Assembly: GCF_905196875.1 (NCBI RefSeq)
Contig: NZ_CAJJWO010000004.1
Span: 62,001 to 126,000 of the forward strand
Length of the DNA: 64,000 bases
Direction of reading: 5' to 3'
Origin: an uncultured Parabacteroides sp.
Lineage (GTDB): Bacteria > Bacteroidota > Bacteroidia > Bacteroidales > Tannerellaceae
Positions 1 through 8,408 of the stretch are shown in pieces. The first letter of the stretch is position 1; the number at the start of each line of letters is the position of its first letter. Below the pieces are notes generated by a model, which made no database searches, was not told where the DNA came from, and saw only the letters and a list, made by a program, of their open reading frames with translations. The translations under genes were made by a program, and so were the position numbers.

Positions 1-2
1 TC

Positions 3-734
3 CAGCTGATCACAAACCTGATCCACCCGGTAAGTATATCGCTCGACGACTATTTTCTGAACCGGGAAGATACGCCGAAAGATGAAACCGGCGATTATGA
101 TTTCGAGTCGCTCTATGCCCTTGATCTTCCTTATTTTAACAGTGAGTTGAAGGATTTGCTGTCCGGGAAGGAAATTGATCTGCCGACTTTCGATTTTGGA
201 ACCGGTAAGCGTATCTATAAGGGTAAGAAATTGAAGATGCAGAAGAATTCTGTTTTGGTAATAGAAGGCATCCATGCCCTGAACCCAGAACTGACTGCCA
301 TGATAGACGATAAGTTCAAGTACATGGTCTATGTCTCCGTCCTTACCTCGATCTCGTTGGATAACCATAACTGGATACCGACCACCGACAACCGTCTGTT
401 GCGCCGTATCATCCGTGACTACCGCTTCCGTGGTTATTCGGCAAAGGACACGATTGCGCGTTGGCCCAGTGTGCGCCGGGGTGAGGATAAATGGATCTTC
501 CCTTATCAGGAGAATGCGGATGCCATGTTTAACAGTGCCATGTTGTATGAACTGGCTGCCCTTCGCAAGTTTGCCGAACCGATCCTGGCCGAGGTACGCG
601 AAAGCGACAATGAGAATGCAGAAGCTTATCGCCTGTTGCGGTTCCTTCGTTACTTCAACTATATCCCGGATGTAGGGCTGCCCGGCACTTCGCTTCTGCG
701 TGAGTTCCTGGGAGGTGGAAGTTTCAGGTATTGA
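3..734 (+). CDS. Uridine kinase-family nucleoside kinase, 3' part
   Basis: This is the C-terminal 243 residues of a gene that begins before the window; the reading frame is open back to base 3, so the TTG at 147 is not a real start. A phosphoribulokinase/uridine kinase signature is visible near the left end (SISLDDYF), followed by a strand reading VLVIEGIHALNPEL. In this family these elements belong to the P-loop kinase core that phosphorylates uridine or a related nucleoside in the cytoplasm. Bacteroidales carry a long version with an N-terminal TGS-like region, which would lie outside the window. The stop codon overlaps the 3' end of the convergent flippase gene by 11 bases. Family is fairly sure; exact substrate is not. 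Confidence 0.8.
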   Translation, partial: QLITNLIHPVSISLDDYFLNREDTPKDETGDYDFESLYALDLPYFNSELKDLLSGKEIDLPTFDFGTGKRIYKGKKLKMQKNSVLVIEGIHALNPELTAMIDDKFKYMVYVSVLTSISLDNHNWIPTTDNRLLRRIIRDYRFRGYSAKDTIARWPSVRRGEDKWIFPYQENADAMFNSAMLYELAALRKFAEPILAEVRESDNENAEAYRLLRFLRYFNYIPDVGLPGTSLLREFLGGGSFRY

Positions 735-2004
735 ACTTGCTGCGTATTCGTTTGATGAGTTCGTTGAAGTCTTCTTTGTCTGGGATGAATTCGCTTATCC
801 GGGTCTTGTTATGCCGGCAAAAGACGATCATAGAAAACACCAGCATGGCACAGAATGCTATGCTGGAGCTGATGGCTGCCCCGACAACACCATAAAGAGG
901 TATCAGTATATAACCCGCTATAAGCAGGGTGAGAAGTCCGATACAGGAGCTGACTGCACTGTAACGTATCTTCCCGCTTCCGATGAAATAGTGGCTGAGT
1001 ATACTGTTGCACCCTAAAGCGACAATCCCGACGGACAAGCCGAATATAACTTTTCGCATCCCTGTAAATTCGGGACTGAACAGATAATCCGTATAGATCC
1101 ATTCCGGGATAAACAAAATACAGATGGTTGCCGATGCGATTGCACAGAAAGTTAGCTTGAACAGTTTCAGTGTCGTTCTTTTTTGTACTTCGGCATCCGT
1201 CGTCTGTGCTACGCTGCTGTATTCGATGAAACTGACGCTCCGGCTGATATGCCAGACGCTTTCCGATATCTTTGTCCCGGCATCCAGCAACCCCACACTG
1301 CCCAGGCCGGCGAAACGTTGGATCAGGAAATAATTTAACCGGGTGGTGAGCACTTCGGCTATATTGTCTGCACTTCCCCAAAGGCCATAACTGAACATTT
1401 CTTTCAGGATGGAAACGAACGGTTTGTCTGTCGGCTTGTTCTCTCTTTTGACCAGGTAGGGGAAAAGCAACGCCAGACTACCGGCAAAGGCAATGCCGTA
1501 AGCGATATATAATCCGTAGATGTAGGATGAAACTTCCTGTCTCCCGGCTATGTAGTAGAAATAGAGAAGGATAAAGAACAACAATCCCCCTTGCAGCATA
1601 TAAGTAATGTTGAACCCTGTGATCCTGTCTTTACCTAGAAGGAAACGGGCATTGGTCGTAATGAAGGAAGATATCAGCGATAGTACATATATGTCTGTCA
1701 GGTACTCTTCCGGGAATAAACCGAAAAATAACATAAAAGCGCATGCTAGTCCTGATCCGATCAGGGGCCATGCATAAGCCGGGAACAAAATGGTGTGGAT
1801 GGAATAACGGTTCATGAAATACACGATCGTATTACCTGAGAGAACCCCGTTGAATACGACGGCAATATTTATTGAAGCCAGGATGATACCCACCAGGCCG
1901 ACACCTTCCACCCCTAATGCCTTGGCATTAATGAAAATAAGCATCAGGTTCAGAAAGGCAATCAGATAGCGTGTTCCAATTGTCCCCAGTATCTTTTTCA
2001 GCAT
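724..2004 (-). CDS. Wzx-like oligosaccharide flippase (MOP superfamily)
   Basis: The 426-residue protein is almost entirely hydrophobic, with roughly a dozen membrane segments starting at residue 10. The opening (LGTIGTRYLIAFLNLMLIFI, then KALGVEGVGLVGII) is typical of polysaccharide biosynthesis/flippase proteins, which move lipid-linked glycans across the inner membrane. It is the last gene of a minus-strand group with the M20 deacylase (4-base gap) and ribF (1-base gap). No glycosyltransferases are nearby, so the glycan it serves cannot be inferred from context. The 3' end overlaps the convergent kinase gene by 11 bases. Confidence 0.75.
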   Translation of the reverse strand: MLKKILGTIGTRYLIAFLNLMLIFINAKALGVEGVGLVGIILASINIAVVFNGVLSGNTIVYFMNRYSIHTILFPAYAWPLIGSGLACAFMLFFGLFPEEYLTDIYVLSLISSFITTNARFLLGKDRITGFNITYMLQGGLLFFILLYFYYIAGRQEVSSYIYGLYIAYGIAFAGSLALLFPYLVKRENKPTDKPFVSILKEMFSYGLWGSADNIAEVLTTRLNYFLIQRFAGLGSVGLLDAGTKISESVWHISRSVSFIEYSSVAQTTDAEVQKRTTLKLFKLTFCAIASATICILFIPEWIYTDYLFSPEFTGMRKVIFGLSVGIVALGCNSILSHYFIGSGKIRYSAVSSCIGLLTLLIAGYILIPLYGVVGAAISSSIAFCAMLVFSMIVFCRHNKTRISEFIPDKEDFNELIKRIRSKFNT

Positions 2005-2008
2005 ATAA

Positions 2009-3064
2009 TTATAGTTTCAGTCCGTCCAGCAACCGCACATACGTATCGATCGCCTCCCTGATCTCCATTAAACCGATATATTCGTCTGCCGCATGTGAGC
2101 GGGCGGAGTTCCCCGGACCGATCTTGACGGAAGGGAACGGCATAAGTGCCTGGTCGCTTAGGGTAGGCGAGCCGAACGGCTCTTTCCCCATCATCACAGC
2201 CCGCTTAACGAACGGGTGATCCAGTGCTGTCCGTGTCGAGTTGAGGCGGAAGCTACGGGCTTTCACTTCGCAGTCGACCTGCTCTTTGATCAATTCGAAC
2301 AGTTTCTCGTTCGGATAGAATTCATTTGTACGGATATCCACGGTAAATTCGCAACGGTCGGGCACCACATTATGCTGTGTGCCGGCATGAATAATCGTTA
2401 CGCTCATCTTCACCGGGCCGAGGAAGTCGCTCTTTTCCGGGAACTGGAACGTATGGAACCATTCTATATCTTTCATCGCCAGGCTGATCGCGTTGATCCC
2501 TTCGTTGCGAGCCGCGTGTCCGGCTTTGCCGATAGAAACGCAGTCGAGTACCATCAACCCTTTTTCGGCAACGGCAGGCTGCATGCCGGTAGGCTCTCCG
2601 ACAATAGCGAAGGCGATAGGCGGAAGGTCTACCAAGGCGCTTTCAATACCGTTCTTACCCGACACCTCTTCTTCGCACGAAGCCAGAAAGATCAGGTTAT
2701 AAGCCTGCTCTTTTTCGATCAACCGGGTAAAGGCGGCATACAGGGAGACTACACTGGCTCCCGCGTCATTACTTCCGAGGCCATATAACTTCTCATCTTC
2801 GCTCTCTTCGGGATTGAAAGGATCTTTCGTCCAGCCCGCTGCCGGTTTTACGGTGTCGATATGGGAGTTAAGTAGCAAGGTCGGCTTGTTCAGGTCGAAA
2901 CCCGGAGAGACGATCCATAGGTTGTTGCCTTTGCGATGTACCGTATGTCCGGCCGACTGCCAGGTCTGTTGCAGAAAGTCGGCTACCGCCGTTTCATCCC
3001 GGCTGAAAGAAGGCCGGCTGATCATTCCTTTTAAAGTATCTATTGCTTCGTAGTAAAGTTCCAT
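2009..3064 (-). CDS. argE: M20-family amidohydrolase, ArgE-like deacylase
   Basis: The 351-residue cytoplasmic metallohydrolase has the M20 metal-site pattern: NSHIDTV (H68, D70), GSNDAGAS (D100), the catalytic acidic run EEE at 131-133 and VGEPTG at about 155-160. M20 proteins of this length in Bacteroidales are usually annotated as acetylornithine/acylcitrulline deacetylase. Bacteroides uses succinylated intermediates in arginine synthesis, so the true substrate may be an N-succinyl rather than N-acetyl compound. No other arg gene is in the window, and its operon partners (flippase, ribF) do not help. Enzyme class is confident; the ArgE role is an inference. Confidence 0.72.
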   Translation of the reverse strand: MELYYEAIDTLKGMISRPSFSRDETAVADFLQQTWQSAGHTVHRKGNNLWIVSPGFDLNKPTLLLNSHIDTVKPAAGWTKDPFNPEESEDEKLYGLGSNDAGASVVSLYAAFTRLIEKEQAYNLIFLASCEEEVSGKNGIESALVDLPPIAFAIVGEPTGMQPAVAEKGLMVLDCVSIGKAGHAARNEGINAISLAMKDIEWFHTFQFPEKSDFLGPVKMSVTIIHAGTQHNVVPDRCEFTVDIRTNEFYPNEKLFELIKEQVDCEVKARSFRLNSTRTALDHPFVKRAVMMGKEPFGSPTLSDQALMPFPSVKIGPGNSARSHAADEYIGLMEIREAIDTYVRLLDGLKL

Positions 3065-3065
3065 C

Positions 3066-3992
3066 TTATTCCGATAATAATTTATTGACCGTTTCCCTGT
3101 CGCGGGCCAGTTGCTCTTTTAACTCGTCCAGAGAGGCGAACTTGATATCTCCGCGTACATAATATATAAACGCAACGGTTATTTCGTTATTGTAAATGTC
3201 ACCGGAGAAGTCCAGTATATTCACTTCCAGTGTGATGTTGCTACCGTTGTCGAGTGTGGGACGGTCGCCGATATAAAGCATTCCTTTATGTCTTTCCCCT
3301 TTCAGATAGACCCAGACGGCATAAACTCCGATGCCGGGGACAATCTTGAGCGGTTCATCCACCTGTATGTTGGCTGTCGGAAATCCCAGCTTCCGGCCTA
3401 CTTTGTAGCCATTTACGATCGTTCCCCGCAGCTGGTACGGATAAGTGAGCAACTTGTCCGCTTCTTCCACCTGACACTCTGTCAATAGCTTGCGTATCTC
3501 GGAAGAGCTGACTGCTGTCTGTCCGTTATCATAAGGAGAAGCTTTAACGACATCCATGCCGCAAGCCGCTCCATAGGTGACATACTGTTCGAACCCGTCT
3601 TTCCGGTCGTGTCCGAAACGGTGGTCGTAGCCGATCAACAGGACTTCGACATGCAGCTTTTCGGCCAGTACGGTAGTGATAAACTCCTGTGCCGTTAGGC
3701 GCGACAGTTCGACGGTGAAGTCGAGGACAATGCAATAATCGACCCCTGTCAAGGCCAGCTGCTCCAGTTTCTCATCAAAAGAGTTGAGTAACTTCGGCTG
3801 ATAATCGGCATGCAATACGGCGCGGGGATGTTCCGGGAATGTGATCACAGCTGAAGGCAGATTGCGGGCTTTCGCGGTCTCTTTCAGTTCATTTATCAGG
3901 AACCTGTGTCCCAGGTGCACACCGTCGAAGAAGCCGATGGTGGCAGCTAGTCTCTTTCCTTTCAATAACTCCGTATCTCTGATAACTATCAT
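3066..3992 (-). CDS. ribF: Bifunctional riboflavin kinase/FAD synthetase
   Basis: The protein converts riboflavin to FMN and then to FAD. The N-terminal FAD-synthetase domain shows the nucleotidyltransferase motif GFFDGVHLGHR at about residues 20-30 with the HxGH histidines (H26, H29). The C-terminal riboflavin kinase domain includes the G-R-K-L-G-F-P-T-A-N stretch. The ATG at 3992 gives 308 residues, the usual family length. A longer frame from a TTG at 4016 adds eight mostly charged residues and is less likely. A -7 element lies at 4025-4032, giving a leader of about 25 bases. It is the first gene of the ribF-argE-flippase group. Confidence 0.93.
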   Translation of the reverse strand: MIVIRDTELLKGKRLAATIGFFDGVHLGHRFLINELKETAKARNLPSAVITFPEHPRAVLHADYQPKLLNSFDEKLEQLALTGVDYCIVLDFTVELSRLTAQEFITTVLAEKLHVEVLLIGYDHRFGHDRKDGFEQYVTYGAACGMDVVKASPYDNGQTAVSSSEIRKLLTECQVEEADKLLTYPYQLRGTIVNGYKVGRKLGFPTANIQVDEPLKIVPGIGVYAVWVYLKGERHKGMLYIGDRPTLDNGSNITLEVNILDFSGDIYNNEITVAFIYYVRGDIKFASLDELKEQLARDRETVNKLLSE

Positions 3993-4024
3993 TTTTCTTT
4001 TCTTTCGCTCGTTCAATGGAAAGA

Positions 4025-4032
4025 CAAAAGTA
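4025..4032 (-). promoter_or_regulatory. Promoter -7 element for ribF operon
   Basis: On the minus strand this reads TACTTTTG, a perfect match to the Bacteroidetes TAnnTTTG element. It lies 33 bases upstream of the ribF ATG. I did not find a clear TTTG at -33. Confidence 0.6.
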
Positions 4033-4053
4033 CATAAAGAAGGAAATTAATCG

Positions 4054-4061
4054 TACATTTG
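4054..4061 (+). promoter_or_regulatory. Promoter -7 element for the gene at 4097
   Basis: TACATTTG matches TAnnTTTG and lies 36 bases upstream of the chosen ATG at 4097. It would be inside the longer open frame from 4016, which supports the later start. No good -33 box was seen. Confidence 0.5.
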
Positions 4062-4096
4062 ACCTGTCTATTAACAGATATATCTTAATATTAGTT

Positions 4097-7000
4097 ATGA
4101 AAAGAGTCTTTTACCTTCTGGTCAGTCAGATTTTTGCGGTCTCGCTCCTTCTGGCCGCCCCTTTGCAGACAGAGAAACGAACCGTTGTTTTCACCCCTTC
4201 CGGTGGTGAGAAGGTTTATCTATTAACTCCCGGAAACAGCCTTACCGAGAATGTTTCGTTCCTGCAGGCGGATTATCCGATACGGAAATTCCTCCGCGTG
4301 GTAGGCGGCGTGAAGATGCCGGCACCTTTCCGGAACAGGGGGGAGGAGATGTTCCGCCGCTCCGAGTTCTATATCGACGATAACCTCGACTCCGTTCATG
4401 TAAAGAAGGATAAATATTCCCTTTATTTCAAGGGCGAAGACAATAACTTCGAACGTCATGCTTATTACCGTGTGTCGGGCGATCTATTGAAGGCCGGCGA
4501 ACTGATCGTTACGTTGCCCGTAGTCAAGCAGCAGAACCTGTCGGTCTCTCCCGGTGGCGACTTCGGGGTGGCTATCGAACTGTTCTACAAGAAGCCGGGG
4601 CGCTATAAGGATGATATCTACGACCGTCCCGACTCTCTCCTTTATCTCAGTGTCCCCGAAGGAACATCCAAGTTCCGGAATATCATCGGCAAGTTTATCC
4701 TGCCGGAGAATGTGGCCTGTGCTTTCCTGCGTATCGGCGGGACACATTTCAGTGGAGAATGTTGGGTGGAAGCTCCCCGACTGGTGCAAAATAAAAAACC
4801 GGTTTGTTCGATTCCGTTTACGAAGTTTGCCGATAAACCGGACGACTACAATTACTGGATCGGTTGCAACCTCGCCACCCGTAGCTGGCCGCGTTGGAAA
4901 GTGGACTACAATGGTGCGACTGTCTTCGAAGGTAATATCTTCGACCGGGCATCCGATGTGGCCGACTTCTATATCTTGCTGCCTGCCTCAGTCAGTGGAA
5001 AGGGCGACCTGAAGTTAACCCTGTTGAAAGAAGACAACCGGGCGGCTTATCCTTACGAACTGCGTTCACTGGAGATCATAGAAGAGAGTGCGCGCGATTA
5101 TGAAATCGTGTCTGTTCCCGAATATGTCACTGCCGGAAGCGCTTTCGGCGTTCTGCTCGAAACGAATAAGCCGGATGTGAAACTCAAGATACAGGCTTCG
5201 GCCTCCGTAACTCCTTCATTCCAGGAGGTAGAACTGAAAGAAACAGGTTTGCATGTCGTGGAGTTCTGTGCTGAAGGGATTGCCTCTGCTGTGCCGTTGA
5301 CGTTCGACGACGGTTCCCGCAAGGCGGAAGCCACCATCCGCCAGATCATTCAAAAGGGTCGCGATGAGGTGTATCTTTCTTCGGGCGACGAGATCCATAT
5401 CGATAAGGAATACACTCCGTACGACTATTTCTTTAAATGGTATGTCTCAAACCGTATCGGTAACTGGTATCAGTTCCGTCCCTCTTACCAGTGGAGCGGT
5501 TTCCGCGTAGCCAATCCGGAGATCATCAGTCATTATACCGCTTTGTTGAACAAGCTTCAAATGCCGTATGCGTGGCAGGTCGAGGGACGTACCCTGGCCG
5601 CAAAGCGCATCAATCCCGACCTTGAAACGTTGGCCTCGCCCATGTTCCGGGGTAAGCAGGCGCATGAAAATGACGGCGGTTATTACTATTGGCAGCATTT
5701 CCTTTATCAGGGAGTCTTTTCCGATATGGCCGCCCGCAACCGTCCCTATGGCGGTATCTTTGCCAAGCATCGTCCCATCTACACGGATCATGGCGTTTTC
5801 ATCCATTACGATCCGCAGGGTGTGAAAGATATGGCCGACGGTGCCCGTAAGCTGGTTGAGAACTTTCGTTATTCGAAAGGCGAAAGTACCCGCCATACCG
5901 GCCCGTCTTCCCTGTTCCGTTATTTGTATCAGGCAGGGTACAACTGGCTGGGAGCCGAACAGATGTATGGCCCCGAAGAAATCATCCTTTCTTCCCTCCG
6001 TGGTGCTTCACGAGCTTACAGTAAGTCGCAGTACGGTTCGCTGCATGCCATGCAATGGGGCTCCGGACCGTTTACCGACCCGAAACATTCCCTTCGCCTC
6101 TATATGTCGCTCGCCGTTGCCTATATGCACGGTTCTTCCCATATAAATACCGAAGAGGCCTTGTGGACCGACGAATATGCCAACGACCGTTATTCCAAGT
6201 CGGGCAAGGAGCATCTGTATGCACAGCACCGCGTACTCGATTTTATCGAGACACATACCCGCCGGGGCGAACTGAAAAGTAATATTGCCGTTATTCAGGG
6301 AAGGAATGATGCCTGGAAATCGTTCGGACGCTCCAGCCTGTGGTCGCAGAAAGGCGATAAGTGGGCTTTCAACAAGGCGACCGAAAGTTTCGACCTGTTG
6401 AATGTCTTCTATCCGGATAATACGGTGGATGCCTGCGGTCCCGAAGGTTGGTTTACTGCCACTCCCTACGGTACGGTCGACTTGCTCCCGGTAGAAGCTC
6501 CCCTGGACGTAATGAATAAGTATAAAGCAATGGTCTTCCTCGGCTGGAACAGCTTTGACGAGAATGATTTCCTGCGTATCCGCAACTATGTATTCGATGG
6601 CGGAACACTCGTCCTGACTGCTGCCCACCTGAACGCGGAGCTTCAACCGGATCAGCCTGTCAGCTTCCCTGCCAACGATGCCGTTATCCGTGAAATGCTG
6701 GGAGAAAACTATCGGACACTGACTGGTAAAACCGAGCTTACCTTCGGAAACGGAAAGATTATTTATTTCCCCGCTCATGCCTATCCGGCAGAAAATGCGT
6801 TGCGGGATCAGTATGAAGCCACCCTGCGTGAAATCGCCGAAGCGACAGTCGCCGGTGAACAGAAGGCCGGCTGGATCGAGTCTGCTCCCTCTATCGGTTT
6901 CACCGTATGGGACAATAAAGACCGCCGCACGATCTATCTATTGAACACCGACTGGCAGAGCAATGAGTTGCAACATACCGCCAACTTCACCTGCAACGGG

Positions 7001-7243
7001 AAGAAATTCCCGCTCGATGTAAGGCGCTATCATATCGAAACCGTTCATTGTGCCGACGGTCTGGCTGTATCTCCCGGCAGCAACACGACGGATATCCTGT
7101 CGATCGACCGGGAAGGCGACGGTTGGAAAGTAACCGTCCAGAATACGGAGAAGGATACGATCCGCTATTTCAATACCGAAACGGGTGCAACAGCCTTAGT
7201 CTCTTTCGATGAGCCCTCCGTACATATTATTTCCATACGGTAA
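4097..7243 (+). CDS. Large secreted protein, possible glycoside hydrolase
   Basis: The 1048-residue protein starts with a clear signal peptide (MKRVFYLLVSQIFAVSLLLA). The open frame extends upstream to 4016, but the extra 27 residues lack signal-peptide character and would span the promoter, so I chose 4097. The N-terminal third looks like beta-sandwich domains. The middle is rich in aromatic and acidic residues and resembles a clan GH-A barrel (the region around HINTEEALWTDEYAND). It is followed by a Rossmann-like stretch (YKAMVFLGWNSFDENDFLRI) like the trimerisation/GATase-like domain of beta-galactosidases, and a C-terminal beta domain. I cannot assign a CAZy family. It stands alone between ribF and a sigma factor gene. 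Confidence 0.7.
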   Translation: MKRVFYLLVSQIFAVSLLLAAPLQTEKRTVVFTPSGGEKVYLLTPGNSLTENVSFLQADYPIRKFLRVVGGVKMPAPFRNRGEEMFRRSEFYIDDNLDSVHVKKDKYSLYFKGEDNNFERHAYYRVSGDLLKAGELIVTLPVVKQQNLSVSPGGDFGVAIELFYKKPGRYKDDIYDRPDSLLYLSVPEGTSKFRNIIGKFILPENVACAFLRIGGTHFSGECWVEAPRLVQNKKPVCSIPFTKFADKPDDYNYWIGCNLATRSWPRWKVDYNGATVFEGNIFDRASDVADFYILLPASVSGKGDLKLTLLKEDNRAAYPYELRSLEIIEESARDYEIVSVPEYVTAGSAFGVLLETNKPDVKLKIQASASVTPSFQEVELKETGLHVVEFCAEGIASAVPLTFDDGSRKAEATIRQIIQKGRDEVYLSSGDEIHIDKEYTPYDYFFKWYVSNRIGNWYQFRPSYQWSGFRVANPEIISHYTALLNKLQMPYAWQVEGRTLAAKRINPDLETLASPMFRGKQAHENDGGYYYWQHFLYQGVFSDMAARNRPYGGIFAKHRPIYTDHGVFIHYDPQGVKDMADGARKLVENFRYSKGESTRHTGPSSLFRYLYQAGYNWLGAEQMYGPEEIILSSLRGASRAYSKSQYGSLHAMQWGSGPFTDPKHSLRLYMSLAVAYMHGSSHINTEEALWTDEYANDRYSKSGKEHLYAQHRVLDFIETHTRRGELKSNIAVIQGRNDAWKSFGRSSLWSQKGDKWAFNKATESFDLLNVFYPDNTVDACGPEGWFTATPYGTVDLLPVEAPLDVMNKYKAMVFLGWNSFDENDFLRIRNYVFDGGTLVLTAAHLNAELQPDQPVSFPANDAVIREMLGENYRTLTGKTELTFGNGKIIYFPAHAYPAENALRDQYEATLREIAEATVAGEQKAGWIESAPSIGFTVWDNKDRRTIYLLNTDWQSNELQHTANFTCNGKKFPLDVRRYHIETVHCADGLAVSPGSNTTDILSIDREGDGWKVTVQNTEKDTIRYFNTETGATALVSFDEPSVHIISIR

Positions 7244-7251
7244 CCTTTTAT

Positions 7252-7317
7252 TTGTTTCACTTAGGAGAAACACTTGTTTCCCTTAAGTGAAACAGTTGTT
7301 ATACTTAAGGCTGTTTG
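7252..7317 (+). repeat. Tandem 22-bp palindromic repeat array (3 units)
   Basis: Three head-to-tail units of exactly 22 bases start at 7252, 7274 and 7296, each beginning TTGTT. The second unit contains the near-perfect palindrome TTTCCCTTAAGTGAAA; the third is degenerate. A related array with the same period lies at 44255-44320. Both arrays sit next to ECF sigma factor genes. Confidence 0.7.
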
Positions 7318-7372
7318 AACGGCTATATGCGTTAAAAGCCGGCGAAGTTGCGGAATAATACCTGATATTTTA

Positions 7373-7380
7373 TATGTTTG
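7373..7380 (+). promoter_or_regulatory. Possible -7 element at sigma factor gene
   Basis: TATGTTTG matches TAnnTTTG but ends only 4 bases before the ATG at 7385. Transcription from it would be nearly leaderless. It may be a chance match. Confidence 0.3.
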
Positions 7381-7384
7381 CAAG

Positions 7385-7930
7385 ATGGAAGTGAAAGATC
7401 AGACGACGAATTGCTATCAGCGCATATATCTTGAATATGCTCCGATGTTGCTTCGCTTTGCGGGGAAGTTCGTCTCGGGTTTCTTTGCGGAAGATATTGT
7501 GCACGACGTTTTTCTCAAGCTGTGGGACAAACAAGTCTTCCTCCTTCCGGATGACGATCTGAAACGTATTCTCTATGTGGCCGTCCGCAACGCCTGTATC
7601 GATCACCTGCGTCGTTCAAATATGGAGCAGGAAATTCTGGATCATCGGGCCGTCCAGCTCAAACTGGAGGAACTGGACTATTTTGAGTCGTCCGACGAAC
7701 TGTTTATGCGGAAAGATCTTTTGGAGCTATTGATGAAGAAAGTAGCGGAGTTGCCCGAAAGGAACCAGGAGATTTTCCGTCTTTCCTATCTGAAAGGGAT
7801 GAAAGCTGCCGAAATTGCGGATCAGTTGGGTCTCTCTGTCCGCACAGTTGAGAACCAGCTGTACAGATCATTGCTTTATCTCCGTAAGCATTGTTCGCAT
7901 CTTTTCTTTTATCTTTTTACCTTGATTTGA
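7385..7930 (+). CDS. ECF RNA polymerase sigma factor
   Basis: The 181-residue protein has the two-domain layout of ECF sigma factors. Region 2 spans about residues 10-80 (FAEDIVHDVFLKLWD, then VAVRNACIDHLRR). Region 4 is a helix-turn-helix at about 125-165 (LPERNQEIFRLSYLKGMKAAEI, then LGLSVRTVENQLYRSL). It would direct RNA polymerase to the promoters of a target PUL. The C-terminus ends in an aromatic, hydrophobic tail, as in the other two sigma factors here. No fecR follows directly. The nearest is at 9525, beyond a GNAT gene and a broken amidohydrolase, so its partner is uncertain. The start is fixed by region 2 beginning by about residue 10. Confidence 0.9.
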   Translation: MEVKDQTTNCYQRIYLEYAPMLLRFAGKFVSGFFAEDIVHDVFLKLWDKQVFLLPDDDLKRILYVAVRNACIDHLRRSNMEQEILDHRAVQLKLEELDYFESSDELFMRKDLLELLMKKVAELPERNQEIFRLSYLKGMKAAEIADQLGLSVRTVENQLYRSLLYLRKHCSHLFFYLFTLI

Positions 7931-7960
7931 GCCTTGGGCTTTACTTAAATCCTATTATAT

Positions 7961-8401
7961 ATGGAAAAAATGAAGATATTCGAAGTGAAAGAATTCGATC
8001 CGGCGTATGTCAGTATCATTAATGAACTCCTTTCTCAGCTGACTTCCTCCCCGGTCCCGTTTACCGATACCGACTTGCAAACGATGATCGCTTCCGGTTC
8101 TAGCCATCTTTTCCTGATCTCCTGTGAAGATGAAATAGCTGGCATGCTGACGGTCGGTTCGTATAAAACTCCTACCGGGCAAAAGTACTGGATAGAAGAT
8201 GTGGTTGTCGACCAGCGTTTTCGTGGCAAGGCGTTAGGCTATAAGTTGGTAGATCATGCCATCCGTTATGTGGAGTCGCTCGGCAATTCCATTCTGATGT
8301 TAACCTCCAGTCCTGCACGCGTTGCGGCAAACCAGCTGTACCGCTCCGTCGGCTTTGAACCTAAAGAGACCAACGTTTATAAAATGACGTTTAAAAAATA
8401 G
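7961..8401 (+). CDS. GNAT-family N-acetyltransferase
   Basis: The 146-residue protein has the GNAT fold signature. A beta strand YWIEDVVVDQRFRGKALGYKL (about residues 76-96) carries the acetyl-CoA pyrophosphate-binding R/Q-x-x-G-x-G/A pattern as QRFRGKALG. It is followed by the C-terminal segment ANQLYRSVGFEPKETNVYKM. It would transfer an acetyl group from acetyl-CoA to an unknown amine. It stands 30 bases after the sigma factor and 7 bases before the broken amidohydrolase, and may be co-transcribed with both. Confidence 0.85.
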   Translation: MEKMKIFEVKEFDPAYVSIINELLSQLTSSPVPFTDTDLQTMIASGSSHLFLISCEDEIAGMLTVGSYKTPTGQKYWIEDVVVDQRFRGKALGYKLVDHAIRYVESLGNSILMLTSSPARVAANQLYRSVGFEPKETNVYKMTFKK

Positions 8402-8408
8402 CCGGAGG

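Noticed and set aside
3993..4016. TTG start for ribF at 4016
   Set aside because: The ATG at 3992 gives the usual family length and a normal leader after the -7 element.
6008..6778. 256-residue open frame on the minus strand inside the large secreted protein gene
   Set aside because: It lies wholly antisense to a long gene with signal peptide and promoter, and shows no recognisable domain or start context.
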